Part shown: one piece after another, positions 23,739 to 34,407 of the stretch
Position numbering within the stretch: the first letter of the stretch is position 1
Layout: each line of letters starts with the position of its first letter
Source: Symbiodinium natans
Lineage: Eukaryota; Sar; Dinophyceae; Suessiales; Symbiodiniaceae
NCBI GenBank assembly: GCA_905221605.1
Contig: CAJNDS010000569.1
Coordinates: 151,514 to 215,513 of the forward strand
Direction of reading: 5' to 3'
DNA length: 64,000 nucleotides
Position numbers and translations under genes: made by a program
Notes under the pieces: model-generated
Told to the model about the DNA's origin: nothing
Databases searched by the model: none
The model's input: the letters and a program-made list of their open reading frames with translations, nothing else

Positions 23739-24047
23739 GTGGAAACAAATGCACGGGCTCCGCCAGACTTCTCTAAAGCAGGTTCAATCCTTCATTTTCC
23801 GAGCATATAGAAGCAGTGACGACGCGGTGGTGACCCAGGTCACGACAATGCATTTTGACGTCTGTGCCACTTGATGCTACTTGCAAACTTCATGTACCTA
23901 TCGAGCAGGTCAATAGCTGGTTTTTCGCAGTGATCTGCCAAGCAGCTGTGCCTGAGCAGCAAGAGGCGCTAGGCTCGCAGAGGTCTGTCATGATTCTGCC
24001 CTCGATTGGCCCTGACCGATCTGCGCAGGGGCCTGGTAGTCATGTGG

Positions 24048-24548
24048 TTACATTGGCCGCTGCAGTTCCTCGGCAATGCGCTTCGTGATCTCCTCATCGG
24101 ACTTGGCCTCGCCGGTCTTGCGGACGCAGTAGATGCGCCTGAGGTTGTTGTGGAAGGCGAAATTCACCAGCTCCTGCGCCTTTTTCTGCTCAGGTCGTGG
24201 TGGATACTCGCTCTCGTCACGTGAAAAAACCAGCGGAAGAATCTGCATTTTCCTGTCCACGGCATACTTCAGCTCAGCATACGTGGAGGACGGAGAGCTG
24301 GTGTCTTCTCCATAGCCGAGTGTGCACACAGCCAGAAGCAAACCATCCGGCGTAATCCGCGCAAGGTACTTTCGAACCGCTTCCCCAATGTCCAATCCAT
24401 CTTCTTCCGTGACCATTCCCACCTTGAACCCCTGCCTGCGCAGCAACTTGAAGACTCTCTCAATCTGCTGGTGGACCTGGTCCTGGTTGAAGCGCAAGCT
24501 AAAGAATGCCGGTCGTGATCTTGAACCATCGGTGCTTGTTGCCGCGAC
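24048..24548 (-). CDS. TIR-like domain exon (family member 1)
   Basis: One exon from acceptor ATCCAG|G (24549) to a stop codes for a complete alpha/beta domain of ~150 residues. Strand A is PAFFSLRF, strand B FKVGMVTE, strand C GLLLAVCTLGYGED, then STYAELKYAV and strand D QILPLVFS, followed by a conserved YPPRP element and a C-terminal helix ending LQRPM. The spacing fits Toll/IL-1 receptor (TIR) domains, with the Glu of TYAEL at the place of the catalytic Glu of NAD-cleaving TIRs. It is clearly related to the exons at 36.4, 40.6 and 55.3 kb but is the most divergent of the four. The ZU5 exon at 26.2-26.9 kb lies 1.6 kb upstream on the same strand and may belong to the same transcript. The TIR call rests on motif pattern and is not proven. 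Confidence 0.6.
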   Translation of the reverse strand, partial: VAATSTDGSRSRPAFFSLRFNQDQVHQQIERVFKLLRRQGFKVGMVTEEDGLDIGEAVRKYLARITPDGLLLAVCTLGYGEDTSSPSSTYAELKYAVDRKMQILPLVFSRDESEYPPRPEQKKAQELVNFAFHNNLRRIYCVRKTGEAKSDEEITKRIAEELQRPM

Positions 24549-26160
24549 CTGGATTCGAGACTCAATTTCATATCTGAGTCTGCCAAGACTCCTCTCACAA
24601 CCCCCATGAAACCCCAGGGTGACACGCCTGGGAAGGCCCGGGGCAAGGTGTCACCGGTGTCGCGTGCCCAGTCCGAGTCACCTCAAGGCGTCATGCCGCC
24701 ACATGCAGCAACAACCACCTGCAAAATCCCACTTAAGGTCCTATGTCTACATGCTGCCTTCTGTGCCATATATGTGCCATACGCTCTTGATGATGATGTC
24801 TCCGCAAGGCTTCATGGTCAACGGGAAAACGTTTGGAAGACTCTCCCCCCTGTTGCAAGAGGCCACTGTGTATCCGCCGGGATGTGTCCCCAAAACCCGA
24901 ACCCGACCGAACAGGTACGGACTTTCCGGCCTTGTGCCGGCGGACGAAAACCTGGGCGAGTCGAAACTCTGAAGAAGCACATGGGCTCAGTGAAACCCGT
25001 GTAAACACAAACCTATGAAACCACTAAACCACGCCAGGCTGTTTCCCAGGATGAGAATGGATGACCTAGATGGCACCCGAAGCCTTGCAAGGACGAGTCC
25101 CCGGACGAGAGCTTTCTGGTAACATTGTAGCTGAGCTTTATGACGCTTAGCAGTCATAATCACATATTGGCATGATCATGTGAAGTACTTAACTGATATT
25201 ATAGTCACGCAATGTCTTTTCTCTGGCTTGTTGCACTCTCTCAAATTCGAGGCCCGGACGCCATCAGCTCTGTCCGCTGGTGGAGCCTCGATTCGATTCA
25301 AGGCTGTCTTCCGCTGCCCGTTCCTGGGGCCTTGAGACTGTTGGTGTCAAGCACACAAGAGGTATCACAAGGTAGCAAAGGGCGTGTACGATTTGAAGCC
25401 CTTTTTATATAACTGGCAAACAGATCCAGCTCCGCACAAACATTGCTGCTGCCCCAGTAGTTGGCAACTAACCATTCCTCCGTCAAGCCGATGCTCTCAG
25501 CATCAACGACCGGGAGCCCAGCGCGGATCGGTTTGATGGCTATGGAGGGCTTCTTGCACAGACCAGCAGCGCTCTCCATCAGCTCGCGCTTCGAGCGCGG
25601 CACATCCCCCAACCCACCTCGGCAAGGTGAAAGCTGAATTTTGTTTAGACGTTTCCTTCAAGGCTTGGCACCCCGTGCCTTCAAGCACACGCGGCTCGGA
25701 GCTGCTGGCGGGGGATCCAGAACCCTCGCTGCTCTCACACACCTGCGCTCTGCACCAGGACACGACCAAGTTAACAAGTCCACATCATCAGCATCCCCAC
25801 CTCGACTTGGCACCGCACAGTGGCACGGATGTACCTTGGTGCCATGAGGATTGTCGCAGTACTGCTGCGGGCTTGGAGGCCCCTTCTACCCTCCTATAAG
25901 AGTGCGTGCATGCCTCCGGCAAGTCCTGAATTGCCGGGGTACACTTCGCCAGCTTGCTCGTCCAGTGGCTTCGGCGCATCCGGCGAACCTGAGTGAACTC
26001 ACAACGAGCTGCGACATGTTCATGATCACACAAGGGCTCAATTACAGACCGCCCCTCCGCCCAGCGAATGGAACTAATCGCATACATCCGCCGTCGCACA
26101 TACTTGTACTATAGTCACGGAAGCGAGACTAAACAGCCGCAGTATAGAAGCAGGGCGGAC

Positions 26161-26897
26161 GAGTCGCGGAATCTGCAGTGGCGAACCTCCCTCTGGTCTT
26201 GAACGAACAAGTCCACCTCATGCCCCGGCGCCGTCCACTTCGTGGGGGAGACCAACGGAAATCGCTGAAAATTGACACTTCCAGGAGCGGGATGCAGGTG
26301 TTGTGGCGCGTTCTGCCACACCAGGTCCAGCGACTCCATGTGCTCATAAACACCTGCCCAGAAAGGTTCCTCACAGAGCTTGTAATCCTCCAAGATATCT
26401 TCATCCTGGAAGGCAGCATGCATAATGCTCTTGCACCTGGAGCATCCAGCGTGTGTTACGGCCCACTTGGCATGGAAGCTGTCGTTCATGAAGCATGAGA
26501 TCTTGAGAGGCGCCTCTGGTTGCCCATCGGTCCCCACAGCTACGTGACAGAAGTGGTCCAAACGGAGGACCGCGTGCCCGGCCCTGAACTGCGCATCGGC
26601 GAGTCCGAGTTCCTCCCAGCTCCCCTCCTCCGAAGAGCGCCAGGCCTTTGTCGCTCCCAAACAGACCGGAAAGATCAGCAGCACGGGCTCCTCAAAGCGA
26701 ATCTTGTGCGGGCGAAGATCCAAGATAGGACCCAGAATCACTGCGCCTGTTGGTAACGGGATCGCCCCACTTGCCAGGACATGAAGCTCCGGGGCGTGTG
26801 TCTCAGCCACGCTCGCGGTCATCACCATGAGAACCTCGTGGCGGAGCACCGCCACGAGGCCGCTGCCCAGCTCCACCAGCAGGCCTCCAGAACAATC
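26161..26897 (-). CDS. ZU5-domain exon (copy A)
   Basis: The exon runs from acceptor CTCCAG|G (26898) to a GT donor (26160). The first ~125 residues fit a ZU5 domain (found in ZO-1, UNC5, ankyrins and PIDD): GGLLVELGSGLVAVL, GAVILGPILDLRPHKIRFEE, PVLLIFPVC, a SWEEL segment and the closing HAVLRLDHFCHVAVG. The next ~120 residues (LKISCFMNDSFHAKW, then CSRCKS, then HEVDLFVQD) form a second, unassigned region that might be UPA-like. ZU5 domains usually act in receptor, cytoskeletal or death-signalling scaffolds. On the minus strand it is preceded by an SH3-like exon (27687-27771) and followed by the TIR exon at 24.05-24.55 kb. Confidence 0.8.
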
Positions 26898-27686
26898 CTG
26901 GAGCGAGAGGATTCATCCTCATGACCCGACCCATGTGAGTTCACCACTCTCTCCTGCGGGAATCATTCTATTGCAAAGCACATATGCCCAGTTTGCAACA
27001 GCGCCTGAATCCACTCCGTCGGGTCGCGCATGGCCAGGGCCGGCTCGCCTTCCCACAGGCCCGCAGCGACATGCATAAAAACGAGGCGCCAAACTCAAGG
27101 AACTGTACCAGAAGATTGTCAGAATGCATGGAGTCCTGTAGCGCAACAGCTGCTTTGATGACTCATGATGCATTTCAGGAAGATTTGCTTGCTAGGCACC
27201 ACCTGCCAGACATCGACCTTCTGAATGGGCTTCGCTGAGGGAATCTCCGTCCTGTGGGAGCTTCAACCGGGGCATGAGAATACTCCGGGTCCCTCGAAGC
27301 AGGGACTATCGGAGTCCTTGTCGGTCTCGTCTGTGTCCACTCGTTGCGTGAGACTCAACGGGAACCTGCCATTCTTCATGGGAGGGATAGGATAACCGGC
27401 CTACACAAAGTGCGTTTGCGCCTTCCTGACTCTGCACGTGTTGACCAACAACATGCCAGCACCACCACCCCGTCAATCGTGTCTTCCGGCTCCTGCCACA
27501 AACCTTGAAACTTGTACGCGGCCGGGCAGTCCCGGGCGACAAGTGCCGCAATCAGCTGGGCTCGACATTGACCTTTTTGGTTGCTAACTGGAACCCCTCC
27601 ACCCTCCTTGCTGAACAGAATGGGCTCCCCACCCATCTGTCGGTGGCATCCTCACCATTATCCTGAAGAGGTTACGCACGGAGCAC

Positions 27687-27771
27687 CTGTCCCTTTGAGA
27701 GGCTGTCCGAACGCCTCTAGCACCTCAATGATGTCGCCCATGTGCAGCTGGAGCTCATCTGCCACGAACTT
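27687..27771 (-). CDS. SH3-like exon (copy A)
   Basis: The 85-nt exon after CTTAGCAG reads FVADELQLHMGDIIEVLEAF, ends at ACAG|GTGC, and corresponds to the RT-loop, diverging turn and beta strand of an SH3 domain (pattern AxxxDELxLxxGDxIEVLE). A downstream segment near 27.65 kb, DATDRWVG, resembles the SH3 GWWxG strand but has one Trp only. SH3 domains bind proline-rich peptides. Phase with the preceding exon (27983-28085) is compatible. Part of the ZU5 gene is the likely context. Confidence 0.5.
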
Positions 27772-27982
27772 CTGCTAAGCTGCATGCATTGCCCTCCTTT
27801 TCTGGTCTGCGTATCTGCGCTTCTGATCTGAGGTCCTTGTGTCTCAGGCAGGAAGTCTGCGGAGATGACCTCGCAATAGTATAGGACCTGCACCCAACAA
27901 ACTTCCTGTCTCTCTTCTGCCCCCTAAGAACTCCCAACCCTGACCGCTGTAAATCCAAAATCTCACCACATCTCACCCACAC

Positions 27983-28085
27983 CTTCGGCTTGTCGGGCTT
28001 GTCACTCTTCGCAGGCGATCGCCCAGCGAAGACGTTGATACCGGCCTCGGTGGTGGTCGTGCGCTGCAAGTCGGAGATGCCCATC
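27983..28085 (-). CDS. Exon of the ZU5 gene region (copy A), function unknown
   Basis: A minus-strand exon runs from ATCAACAG|G to AAG|GTGTGG. Translation includes ISDLQRTTTTEAGINVFAGR and ends SDKPDKPK. The copy at 45.34-45.49 kb carries a ~48-bp insertion and a shifted frame, so copy A is the intact one. No family was recognised. Confidence 0.4.
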
Positions 28086-28205
28086 CTGTTGATGAGGCTT
28101 GCATGTGCAGGGGTCCGACAACAGGCTGAGGTCGAAGCCTCGCAGCTGAGTCCCAACAGTGGAGCGCTGCTAGAGCTGGTGGCCCGCGAAGCCCTTGACC
28201 TGAGT

Positions 28206-28394
28206 TCAACAACTGCGAGTCCACGAAGCCTGCGCACTCTGCAACTGGGAGCCAGGCATCTGCGTGTCGACGCCATGTACGGGTAGGCGGTCGTCCTGGG
28301 GGTCTAGGCACATGTAGTACAGAAATGAAGTCATGGCCTGCTTGATCATGCGTGCAAATTGACGGCTCTGGTAACTCTGGTATCCTTCACTCTG
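28206..28394 (-). CDS. Candidate exon, unrecognised
   Basis: After acceptor TTTCAG|C the frame reads QSEGYQSYQSRQFARMIKQA and then FLYYMCLDPQDDRLP. The amino-acid composition is protein-like and the exon sits between the CCCH-Ubl exon and the SH3/ZU5 exons on the same strand. The 3' boundary is not fixed and no domain was recognised. Confidence 0.35.
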   Translation of the reverse strand, partial: QSEGYQSYQSRQFARMIKQAMTSFLYYMCLDPQDDRLPVHGVDTQMPGSQLQSAQASWTRSC

Positions 28395-28421
28395 CTGAAA
28401 CACAACAAAATCAACAATGAT

Positions 28422-28772
28422 TTACCCGACACCCTCCTGCTGATCTTGCTCTTCCATGCCCTGACCTGGCACAATGGCGGTGATCGTCACACCCTCTGCC
28501 CCAGACTCGCCTGGCCACAGGCCAGCCATCTCTAATGTTTGCTCGTCATCCAGGATGGTTTTGCCACGTAGTAAGCGTTGGATATCGACGGAGAGGTCCA
28601 TCCTTGCCCGCTCTTTCACCTCTCTGATGTGCATGTTGCGATGCACTGGTACCGAAGCCGCGCGGCCCCCAAGTAGGTAGACTTCTACCTGGTGGTGGGC
28701 GAAGTTGCAGAACTTGCCGTTTCGACAGAAGCCCTGTTCATGAAATCGGCACATCCGGGTCTTTTCCCTCTC
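28422..28772 (-). CDS. CCCH zinc finger fused to ubiquitin-like domain
   Basis: The exon begins at acceptor CTGCAG|GAG. Residues 8-26 give a C-x7-C-x5-C-x3-H finger (KTRMC, GFCRNGKFC, NFAH) of the TIS11/tristetraprolin class, which normally binds RNA. Without a linker, a beta-grasp/ubiquitin-like domain follows: HQVEVYLLGGRAASVPVH, then IREVKERARMDL, then LLRGKTILDDEQTLEMAGLW and GVTITAIVP. The stop follows a short acidic tail, although a GT donor just before it is also possible. No C-terminal Gly-Gly is seen, so it is a fold module, not a conjugated modifier. The same junction recurs in decayed form at 29.4 kb and in another version at 52.4 kb. Confidence 0.78.
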   Translation of the reverse strand, partial: EREKTRMCRFHEQGFCRNGKFCNFAHHQVEVYLLGGRAASVPVHRNMHIREVKERARMDLSVDIQRLLRGKTILDDEQTLEMAGLWPGESGAEGVTITAIVPGQGMEEQDQQEGVG

Positions 28773-29192
28773 CTGCAGGACAGCGTGCGCATGTAAGGCC
28801 AGCCAAGTCAGAAAAGTTTACAAACAGATTGGTCCTGCGTGTGGCAGCAACTCTTCACGTTTGCAAGTACAACTGCTGTCAAGAAGCAAGACCAATTCAG
28901 CCAATTCCTCCTCACTCAGCTCCCTTCACTACATCTACCCGCCTCGTAGTCGGTCGGTTTCCTTTGCTCATCCTCGCTGTGCGCGTACAAGCACGATGCA
29001 CCCCGGTTGCATCTTCCAGTGATGTTCCGCATGCACAAGTAGGTCTTGTATCTCTCCTGAGCTGAGGCAAACAAGCGAGCAACACTTGACCCATCTATGA
29101 ATCTATGAGCAAATGGTCAGAAGCACATGCAACCACGCATGGCTCAGAGCAGCCAATGGCTCGAGCACATGCTACTGAACACAAACTGAACA

Positions 29193-29444
29193 TCAAGAAA
29201 CAACTAACTTGCCGAGCAAGCGACCCCCTCCAACGGATCCTGATACCAGGACACAGACAAAGGAGTATGGGTAAGGTTGCGTTTTATTGGTTGCTGCCCA
29301 TTTGCTGTGGCTACAGTTGCTTGTTGTTGGCTTCTTTCGTTGCTGTCTCTGTCGCGCATTTGGTAGACTTCTACCTGGTGGTTCGCAGCAAGTGGGACAG
29401 GGGCTCCACAAGGACAGGGAAGTTGAAAAGACTGCAACCCACAC
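29193..29444 (-). pseudogene. Decayed CCCH-Ubl fragment
   Basis: The minus strand contains CGAPVPLAANHQVEVYQM, matching the FAHHQVEVYLL junction of the 28.4-28.8 kb exon at DNA level (aaccaccaggtagaagtcta). The zinc ligands and the remaining Ubl are not recognisable. Confidence 0.4.
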
Positions 29445-29599
29445 TCTGCGTTATGAACTGTTTATGATGGGAAAATGCCTGATGCGGCGCATCGCCCTTG
29501 ACTGTGACCCGGATCCGAAACTTCTGCCCCCCTCCAAACCTAAAAAGTTTGCCTCGGGGGAGTCTGGTCCAGGATCTTGCCTAGAATTTGGTCCCCAGC

Positions 29600-29780
29600 C
29601 CAACCCCCCCCGCCCTCGGCCGTCCCCCTCCTTTGGGATCTGCCGGACGTGGATGCACTTGTTCTTTGTGTCAGGCCGGCCCACAATATGTAGCTTTGTT
29701 CCCTTTGGCATTCCAAGATCTTGCAACTTGTCATCGACAAGTGTTGCCATTTCAGCGTTGCCCTCCCAGCTTTCGATAAC
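29600..29780 (-). CDS. Candidate exon, unrecognised
   Basis: After acceptor TTGCAG|G (29781) the frame reads VIESWEGNAEMATLVDDKLQ and DLGMPKGTKLHIVGRPDTKN, then CIHVRQIPKEGDG. It looks coding and lies on the same strand as its neighbours. The 3' boundary is unknown; the Gly/Arg/Pro-rich continuation is probably intronic. The family is unknown. Confidence 0.35.
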
Positions 29781-30620
29781 CTGCAACAGGGCAGCACGGC
29801 TGCACACGGCCAACGAGACAAGCCAAACACTGCACAAGTGCTCGCATGTGTCTGATATCTAGCGGAATCTATCGGAGGTCGCAGACACAAACACGGCAAA
29901 TCAAGCATGACCGATTTGCAGAGCAGCTCCTGTTGGGAGTTTCGGCGGAGGTTCACATTGCCTCGGGCTAGTGAACCCGTGTAAAGTGGCCTCGGTTTCT
30001 TGCCGGGCCTTCTGAATAGCATGCCAGGCACATTGTTTGGCATCCAGTTGTTTCTTGAACCCCAACTAAGCACTTCTTGCAAGGGGCCTCCCCCCCTAAC
30101 TGAAAAGTGTTCGTCCGTGCTGCTAAAGATTAGGCAGTCCATACCAAACACGCACTAGGGCTGTCTTGCTTTTCTGGGGCACAGTTTATGGCCAGTCAAA
30201 GCCCCTGCATTCTTCCTGCGAATGGAAGTCAAGCCCAGCCAAAGATCGGGTCAAAGCAGCCGCATTGCCAGACAAACGCAACAGTATGGCGGGATGACGG
30301 GCATGGAGGCCCTGAAAAATGGGGGGGGCGAAGGAAAACAGAATTTTAAGGCAAATAGAGGCCCTCCAGGTGAAAGCGTTTGGTTGACGCCACGAAGCCC
30401 CCCAAGAATTGGGGCTAAGAACTGGCACTCCGGATGGGCTGCCAAGCTTGCACGCACCTTTGCGTGGGGCCTCGCGTACTTTGCTTTTGATGCCACTCCA
30501 TACGTTTTTGGTGTCGACATCCTAGGATCCCGACACAGGCAAAGCCTGCGAAGCTGCAAGTGTGGGGTTGTTAGATTTTAAATTCAACTCTTCTCCTCGC
30601 CCGGTCTACTCCTTGCTCAT

Positions 30621-30698
30621 CCCTGGAGTGCCCAACCCCAGAGTGTCCCCGGACTGCCCAGCCCCAGAGTGTCCCTGGAGTGCCCAACCCCAGAGGAT
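30621..30698. repeat. 26-bp tandem repeat, 3 copies
   Basis: Three 26-bp units (ccctggagtgcccaacccca with gagtgt) lie head to tail. The middle unit has three substitutions and the last ends in gaggat. Confidence 0.9.
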
Positions 30699-31144
30699 CT
30701 CTACCAAGAGAGGGTGGGGATGTTCGAAGTAAATAATTTCTGGACTTGTTTTCGCAAAACGGGGCGCCGAAGCTGAGGGATGGCTTTCACAATCTGTTGG
30801 AGGTCCATGTCACTTTAAGCCTGAACCCTAGCCTGGGAACACCCCAGGAAATTTAAAGCCTCTCCAGGTCAATGGCATGGCCTGTGGAAACTTCGCCGTC
30901 AGCGGCTGGCCTTCCAGCACTGGCTTCACGGTGTACCTTCAGGGAATTGAGAGACGGCTGCGCCACGGGAAGCACGGCTGTATGTGCAACAAGAAGAGAC
31001 TCTGAGATGCTTGGGAAAAATGACATGGAGCTCACGAGGCCACAAGCTCTCAGGGATTTCAGCAGACTGCATACCCTCGTATCGACACGTGCTCGCTTCC
31101 GGCCTGAGTCGGCCTAACTCGCCGAAGAAGGCCGCCGACGTCAC

Positions 31145-32700
31145 CCACAGAATGTCCTTTCTCTCTTGTAGACTTTCTTTTATCATGTACAGGATAAGAT
31201 TCTGAAGCTCGTGGGGCCAAGTATATGCATTTTTCTTGGCTGTCTCGAAATCTGGATCTATGGCATCCGGATTGGTGCGGCGCTTGCGGTGGGCCATGGC
31301 AGTGAAGATGAGACCCAGGGAGTACACATCACCCTTCTTGATGTTCTCTTCATTCTCCCACCCAGTCTGGCTTCTCTCCGGAGCATGGTACGGGCTTGCA
31401 ACCTTCACAGAGTTGAATGCAAAATCCTGCGTGCCCTTCGCTGAGGAGAAGTCCGAGATTAGAACGCGGAAATCACCGTTCTCCATCTGCTTGAGTAGCA
31501 CATTGTCCGGCTTCAAGTCTCGGTGTGCAACCTTCATGTCCTGATGCAAGTACTTCACAGCTTTTGCCATTTCCTGCATGCGCCTTTGACATGTCTGCAG
31601 CCAACCAAGCGTCATCAGTCTCCCCGTGTCAGCACTTTGCTCGTAGACAAAACGCTCGAGGGTTGTATCAGCAAGCTCCATGAGGATGCCACAATCAATT
31701 CCGCTTATTGTCTTCCAGACTTTCGCATCTTTAGCCTTTATCTGCTCGCCGGACATCTGGAACCAGTCAAAGGTCTTGATGATGTACTCGTTCGTGAACG
31801 ATGCCGCCGTCTCAGCTTCGCGCCTCCCCTCCGCCCCTCCAACGAGTGAGTTGTGCAGCAGCTTCAAAGCCAGCTTCTCCCCGCGCTTCTTGCCTTTCCA
31901 CCCATCCACAAGCAAAGACACGCTGATCACCGTGGTGAAGCCTGGGCGGGGAACAGCGTACAATATGACACCATGGATATGATACTATTTATACAATCAA
32001 TGATATCTATTTAAATGTCTATCTTTAGATATATGTACATATATATACATATATATATATGTCATGACGGTGGGGAGGCGAGATGCTTAGGATTGACGCA
32101 CGCGCTTCACGATGTTTCTCCTGGTCCGGGATTCTCTTGGCACTACGTTCAATGGCAAAGGTTCCTTGCAGAGTCCGGTGACTCTGTGGTTCTTGGGTCT
32201 GCAACGGCTCCCCTGCTAAAATGCCACACCGCCCCGCAACTTGGCCAGGGAGCTGCCGCAGCTTAGAACATCGAGGGCCCGAAGCTTGACCATCTCGCCC
32301 GAAGCAGTAGATCTCTGGATGGTGTCGTCTGGGGCACACCTTTGTTCTTGCGAGGCCGGGATATTTAGAGCAGCAAGATTTGCGGGAGCATCGGCCGACA
32401 TTTCCCCACGAAGGGCTGTCAAGTGTCTTGTTGTCGAGGGCAAACTCCTCCCTGTCTTGCAGGGCCGCGATGACCTCCTCCTGACCGCCCTTCCGCATGT
32501 ACAGCATGTAGTGGCGGTCATCTTCAATGTCCCTCGGATGCCCCCCACTCCACCCAGCAGCCGATCCAGCCCCTCAGTTCCTTCTAAATCCCCAACCTCC
32601 CTCTTGATGCCGGGAAGCATGGGGGAGGATTTGAACTTCGAGTGCACGATGCCTCCAGAGAACGTTCGCACATGCGCAACCTGTTCGACTTCCATCCTTC
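31145..32700 (-). CDS. Serine/threonine-type protein kinase
   Basis: The main exon 31941-31145 (acceptor CCCAG|GC, donor TGG|GTGACG) carries the catalytic domain: end of the Gly-rich loop GGFTTV, LALKLL with the ATP-binding Lys, AEGRREAE helix-C Glu, VAHRDLKPDNVLL catalytic loop, ISDFSSAK in place of DFG, YHAPERS, and KGDVYSLGLIF. The preceding exon ends at 32230 (GGGGCG|GTGTGG) with LSCGSSLAKLRG, completing the Gly-rich loop in phase (RG plus GF). Further upstream, segments such as DRHYMLYMRKGGQEEVIAAL (about 32.5 kb) look coding but lie in another frame, so at least one more splice junction or a frameshift is present. Ser instead of Gly in DFG is unusual but tolerated in some active kinases. 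The substrate is unknown; 5' and 3' ends are open. Confidence 0.85.
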
Positions 32701-33146
32701 AAGCAGTCGGAAGCCTGTCCGATCCCGAGTCCACGTGCCTCTGTGGTCCAAGCAGGCGATGCCAAAGTACCTTGGCAGCAAACTGTACACTTTGGCTATA
32801 TGCGCTGCAAGTATCTGCAAGTTGTATGCAAGCCCTGTCGCTGCACAGTGCGATTGTGAGCCACCAATCGAGACAGTCTAATTGCCCGGGCTCCTACCAA
32901 CCATATTCGGACCCATTCAGTGCTGCCAAAACACTGCCGCAACAAATAACACTCCTTGCTGGCCTCCTGGAGGGATGCCAGGGAGCCTGATACGGCCAGG
33001 AAGTTGTTGATGTAGGGTTCCTGTGCAGAACCGAGACTGGAGGCATTGACAACTGACAGTGGCAAGGACAGCGGCAGACAACATTGGCGGCAACACGCGT
33101 CTTGGAAAACATGCAAATGATTGGTATTAGGAGGCCCTGTGTGCCC

Positions 33147-34001
33147 TCAATCAAACAATAGCCACTTCAGGTGCGTTAAAGACGTACTGAGGCCTTGAAA
33201 GCCATTCTGCTTCCACCAGCTTGCTAAGTGCTGCAACGGGCCTGTCATGATTATGCGCTGCGTGGCGCAGTGCCCAACGCATGGTTTGCGCTGTTCTGTG
33301 AATTTGTTCGCAGCCAGGCATCTTTCTGTACGGCAAGCTTCCACTGGCCGCTTGCGAGCACGTCTGGCGGCAGGACCCGGGTAAAGACCTTCCTGGAGAA
33401 CACTCACTCTGTCGCTGTGGCAGACAAACGCCCCCTTTGTCCATGCAAAGACGGAAATGTCCAAAAAATCTAGTTCTTGGGCAGCAAGTGGGCAGGGGAA
33501 GAGAAGTGAAGCACTTTTTCCTTCTTGCAAGCTTAGCAGCTTCCAGTCTTTCAGCGCGTTGCGCGCGTCTGTGTCGAACTCGTCTTCGTCCTGGCTCCAA
33601 GATTCCCACATCCCGCCTGACCAGCTCACACAGAAGGGAAGTGACAGGGTCCTGGAGATTGAACGCTGCCTCGACATGCTCGCCAAGCCGAAAAGGCCAG
33701 GCTTTGACAACCGCGATGTTTCCATCGTCGCGTTCGAACGTGTACCTGAGCTCCACAGAAGGCCTAGAGGGCCTACGGCCAAACAACGAGGTCTCGTCAA
33801 AGGTGCGACATTCATAGGATTGCTTGCCATCCATGACGAGCATTGCTTAGAAAAGAAGTCGGGGAAGATGGGTAGCTTTGCCATCGTGACGGTTGAATGG
33901 GTGGATTGAATTCGGGGGAGCTCTGCTGGGAAATGTTTTGTCAACACATACTGTATCTCGTTTAGCGTTGAGCCTGCGTGTGTGCAGATCCAGCTGAACA
34001 T
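33147..34001 (-). other. Overlapping minus-strand ORFs upstream of the kinase, probable exon(s)
   Basis: Two overlapping frames (284 and 230 codons) are open. The protein-like part starts LVMDGKQSYECRTFDETSLF and continues RYTFERDDGNIAVVKAWPFR to RRDVGILEPG; then the neighbouring frame becomes better (DEDEFDTDARNALKDWKLLS). This needs a frameshift or a small intron near 33.59 kb. No family was recognised. It may be the N-terminal region of the kinase gene or a separate gene. Confidence 0.4.
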
Positions 34002-34136
34002 GGTAAGGTCTGGGGATGTAATACAGACTCACATGGTCGCGATTTTCCTGGCCCTTGACAACAGGCCCTTCAGCCATCACTACCAGGCAAGGCGGCAGGG
34101 GAAAGCAAGAGAGCGAACAAGAGGGATATATGGAGA

Positions 34137-34139
34137 AAA

Positions 34140-34172
<33 letters not shown>

Positions 34173-34191
34173 GAGAGAGAGACACACAGAG
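34137..34191. repeat. (GA)n microsatellite
   Basis: A GA run of about 45 bp is interrupted once by GC and followed by CA units. Confidence 0.95.
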
Positions 34192-34407
34192 ATCCATAGA
34201 TAGCTACCTACAGAGCAAAAACGAGCGAGATAGATACAAGAAAAACAAATGGACAGGATGCGAGAGCGGAACAGAGAGTAGAGTAAAGCGAGATTGATAG
34301 GCACAGACCCACATCGGAAGCGATGCTACTGCGGTCGCATTGCTACCACTGCCACCAGCGTCAAATATTCATATTTCTAGAGTTGGTGTTTCTCTGATGG
34401 CTCTCCG

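Larger units (their letters stand above)
24890..28110. repeat. Segmental duplication, copy A (partner 42085-45510)
   Basis: About 3.2 kb are repeated in direct orientation about 17.2 kb away. The ZU5 exon is almost identical between copies, while flanking introns differ by many substitutions and small indels. Shared landmarks include aggacttt/cggactttccggccttgt near the left end and the gatgaggcgatcgcccagcg-type exon near the right end. Confidence 0.92.

Noticed and set aside
23094-23810. 238-codon plus-strand ORF
   Set aside because: No recognisable domain, starts inside a poly-G flank, and the minus-strand frames look more protein-like. All recognised genes are on the minus strand.
32600-32700. 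VHSKF resembling the HxK half of a phospholipase D motif (minus strand)
   Set aside because: The Asp of HxKxxxxD is missing and there is no second HKD.
32241-32990. 249-codon plus-strand ORF
   Set aside because: It lies antisense to kinase exons with clear motifs and is a shadow.
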